Notes under the pieces: generated by a model
Database searches by the model: none
The model's input: only the letters and a program-made list of their open reading frames with translations
What the model was told of the DNA's origin: nothing
Made by a program: the position numbers and the translations under genes
In this document: piece after piece, positions 32,894 through 33,978 of the stretch
Layout: each line of letters begins with the position of its first letter
How positions within the stretch are numbered: position 1 is the first letter of the stretch
NCBI GenBank assembly: GCA_023399635.1
Contig: JAEWOP010000199.1
Span: 1-33,978 of the forward strand
DNA length: 33,978 nucleotides
Reading direction: 5' to 3'
Origin: Pseudomonadota bacterium
Lineage (GTDB): Bacteria; Pseudomonadota; Alphaproteobacteria; Rhizobiales; Rhizobiaceae

Positions 32894-33978
32894 CGCTCGA
32901 ACCTTCCTGCAACCGACCTAGGAATTAGAACATAAAAATCGGCGTGGTGACGGATCGTCCCTGCCTGCTCTCCTGCAGCTTCGCCCGATCCGGTAAAGAT
33001 ATCACCGCGGGCAGCACCGACAATCGCGCTGCCGGTATCAAGTGCAAGGAGCGTTCGGGCAAAGGGTCTCCCATCGTCAAGATGGGTCAATGTTGGCGCG
33101 TGAATGAAAAAGAGAAAACCAAAGGTATGCACAAGCCTGTCGACCGCCAAAGATCGACCGGGCAAAAGTGGCACCTTGGCTGCGGCGATCGGCCCGAGAT
33201 CGACATCCTCTACCTCTGCTTCGCGGAAGAAGATGTAGGAGCGATTATGCCACAGCACCTCATCAACCTTAGCCGGATTCTCGCGAAGCCAAGTCCGGAT
33301 CGACTGCATGGAAACAGTGGCCGGATCGATATGCCCACGTTCGATGAGCAACTTTCCGATCGCCGAAAACGGATGCCCTGATTTGGCAGCGTAAGTTATT
33401 CGCTTCAGACTGCCATCTGGAAACCGTAGACGCGCTGCTCCTTGTATATGAGCGAAGAATACATCGATCTTCGATTCAGCCCAGGCAATCTCCAGACCAC
33501 GCCCTGCCAGGTAGCCGCGATCGATCTGTTTTCGATCAGGGTATTCGTCCGTCACTCCATCGCGAAAACGCGCGAATGCGTAGGAGGAGTCAAACCCTGA
33601 AGGGCGATTTTCATCCTGAAGTTCAACGAGATCAGCGGGACGTCGATAGAAGGGATGGGAGAAAGATGGCGAGGGAGCAGAAGCAACCGCTATTTCGGGC
33701 TCATAAAAACCCGTGACGAAACCGGCTTCGCCATCATCCCTGCAGATCAGAAACGGCTGGAAGTGAGTTTCAAAGAACGACCGCGCGTCCGCGGCGGCGC
33801 TGAACACTTCACCAGCCGCTTTTTGATAGATGGGGAGGATATCATCCGAGCTCAGGCCAAGCGCGCCGGTTCTGTATGGCTTGACGGATTGAACGTGATC
33901 CAGACAGGCTCGCATCCCGACGAAAAGACCAGTCGGGTCATCCTCTTTCCACCCCGGCAGATGCTGAAAATCCGTCCG
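32890..33978 (-). CDS. mltA: Membrane-bound lytic murein transglycosylase A, N-terminus beyond the window
   Basis: MltA cleaves peptidoglycan glycan strands to 1,6-anhydro-muropeptides, in the cell envelope. The reading frame is open to the last base of the window; upstream of the internal ATG at 33915 it still encodes family-like sequence (FQHLPGWKEDD), so the true start and any signal peptide lie outside. Visible parts are the MltA barrel (FVTGFYEPEIAVASAP, GRGLEIAWAESKIDVFFAHIQGAARLRFPDGS) and the 3D domain with the catalytic Asp (LALDTGSAIVGAARGDIFTGSGEAAGEQAG). It ends PRSVAGRFER, overlapping smr by four bases. It is the first visible gene of the mltA-smr-xre overlap chain. Confidence 0.95.
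   Translation of the reverse strand, partial: RTDFQHLPGWKEDDPTGLFVGMRACLDHVQSVKPYRTGALGLSSDDILPIYQKAAGEVFSAAADARSFFETHFQPFLICRDDGEAGFVTGFYEPEIAVASAPSPSFSHPFYRRPADLVELQDENRPSGFDSSYAFARFRDGVTDEYPDRKQIDRGYLAGRGLEIAWAESKIDVFFAHIQGAARLRFPDGSLKRITYAAKSGHPFSAIGKLLIERGHIDPATVSMQSIRTWLRENPAKVDEVLWHNRSYIFFREAEVEDVDLGPIAAAKVPLLPGRSLAVDRLVHTFGFLFFIHAPTLTHLDDGRPFARTLLALDTGSAIVGAARGDIFTGSGEAAGEQAGTIRHHADFYVLIPRSVAGRFER

Overview
The window is a stretch of ordinary-looking, high-GC alphaproteobacterial chromosome. The gene order and protein sequences point to the family Rhizobiaceae (Rhizobium / Agrobacterium / Sinorhizobium type). The evidence is the pckA-chvI-chvG-hprK-EIIA(Man)-HPr-ahcY block, a DivL-type kinase next to a TsaE-AmgK fusion, AddA/AddB of the alphaproteobacterial type, the trpFBA-accD-folC block, and gyrB next to a small XRE-Smr-MltA operon. 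From general knowledge of rhizobial genomes this set lies close to the chromosomal replication origin; three parS-like TTCACGTGAA sites near gyrB fit that.

Layout. (1) 1-1312, minus: pckA (PEP carboxykinase), cut by the window edge and broken by an in-frame amber codon directly after its P-loop. (2) 1640-5484, plus: the envelope/acid-sensing two-component system ChvI-ChvG, then a minimal HPr kinase, an EIIA(Man)-like protein and HPr, i.e. a regulatory phosphotransfer chain with no sugar permease beside it. (3) 5652-7052, plus: ahcY, behind a strong inverted repeat and closed by a hairpin terminator. (4) 7243-19181, plus: divL, the tsaE-amgK fusion, murU, addB, addA and trxA, packed with short overlaps as far as addA and closed by a terminator. 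This run mixes cell-cycle control, t6A modification, cell-wall sugar recycling and double-strand break repair. (5) 19231-24285, minus: trpF-trpB-trpA-accD-folC, converging on trxA. (6) 24286-24868: a 583-bp gene-free stretch rich in inverted repeats. (7) 24869-28609, minus: a YgjP-type metallohydrolase, a DUF2852 membrane protein, a PHB depolymerase and an FAH-family hydrolase. (8) 28746-29345, plus: a nitroreductase converging on gyrB. (9) 29396-33978, minus: gyrB, then an overlapping XRE regulator / Smr-domain protein / MltA operon; mltA runs off the right edge.

Nearly all of this is conserved core chromosome. I saw no insertion sequence, prophage, CRISPR array, tRNA or rRNA, and no wholly novel multi-gene system. 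The points most worth a second look are the broken pckA, the parS-like cluster, the DivL pseudo-histidine-kinase heading a repair and cell-wall operon, and the repeat-rich gap upstream of trpF.
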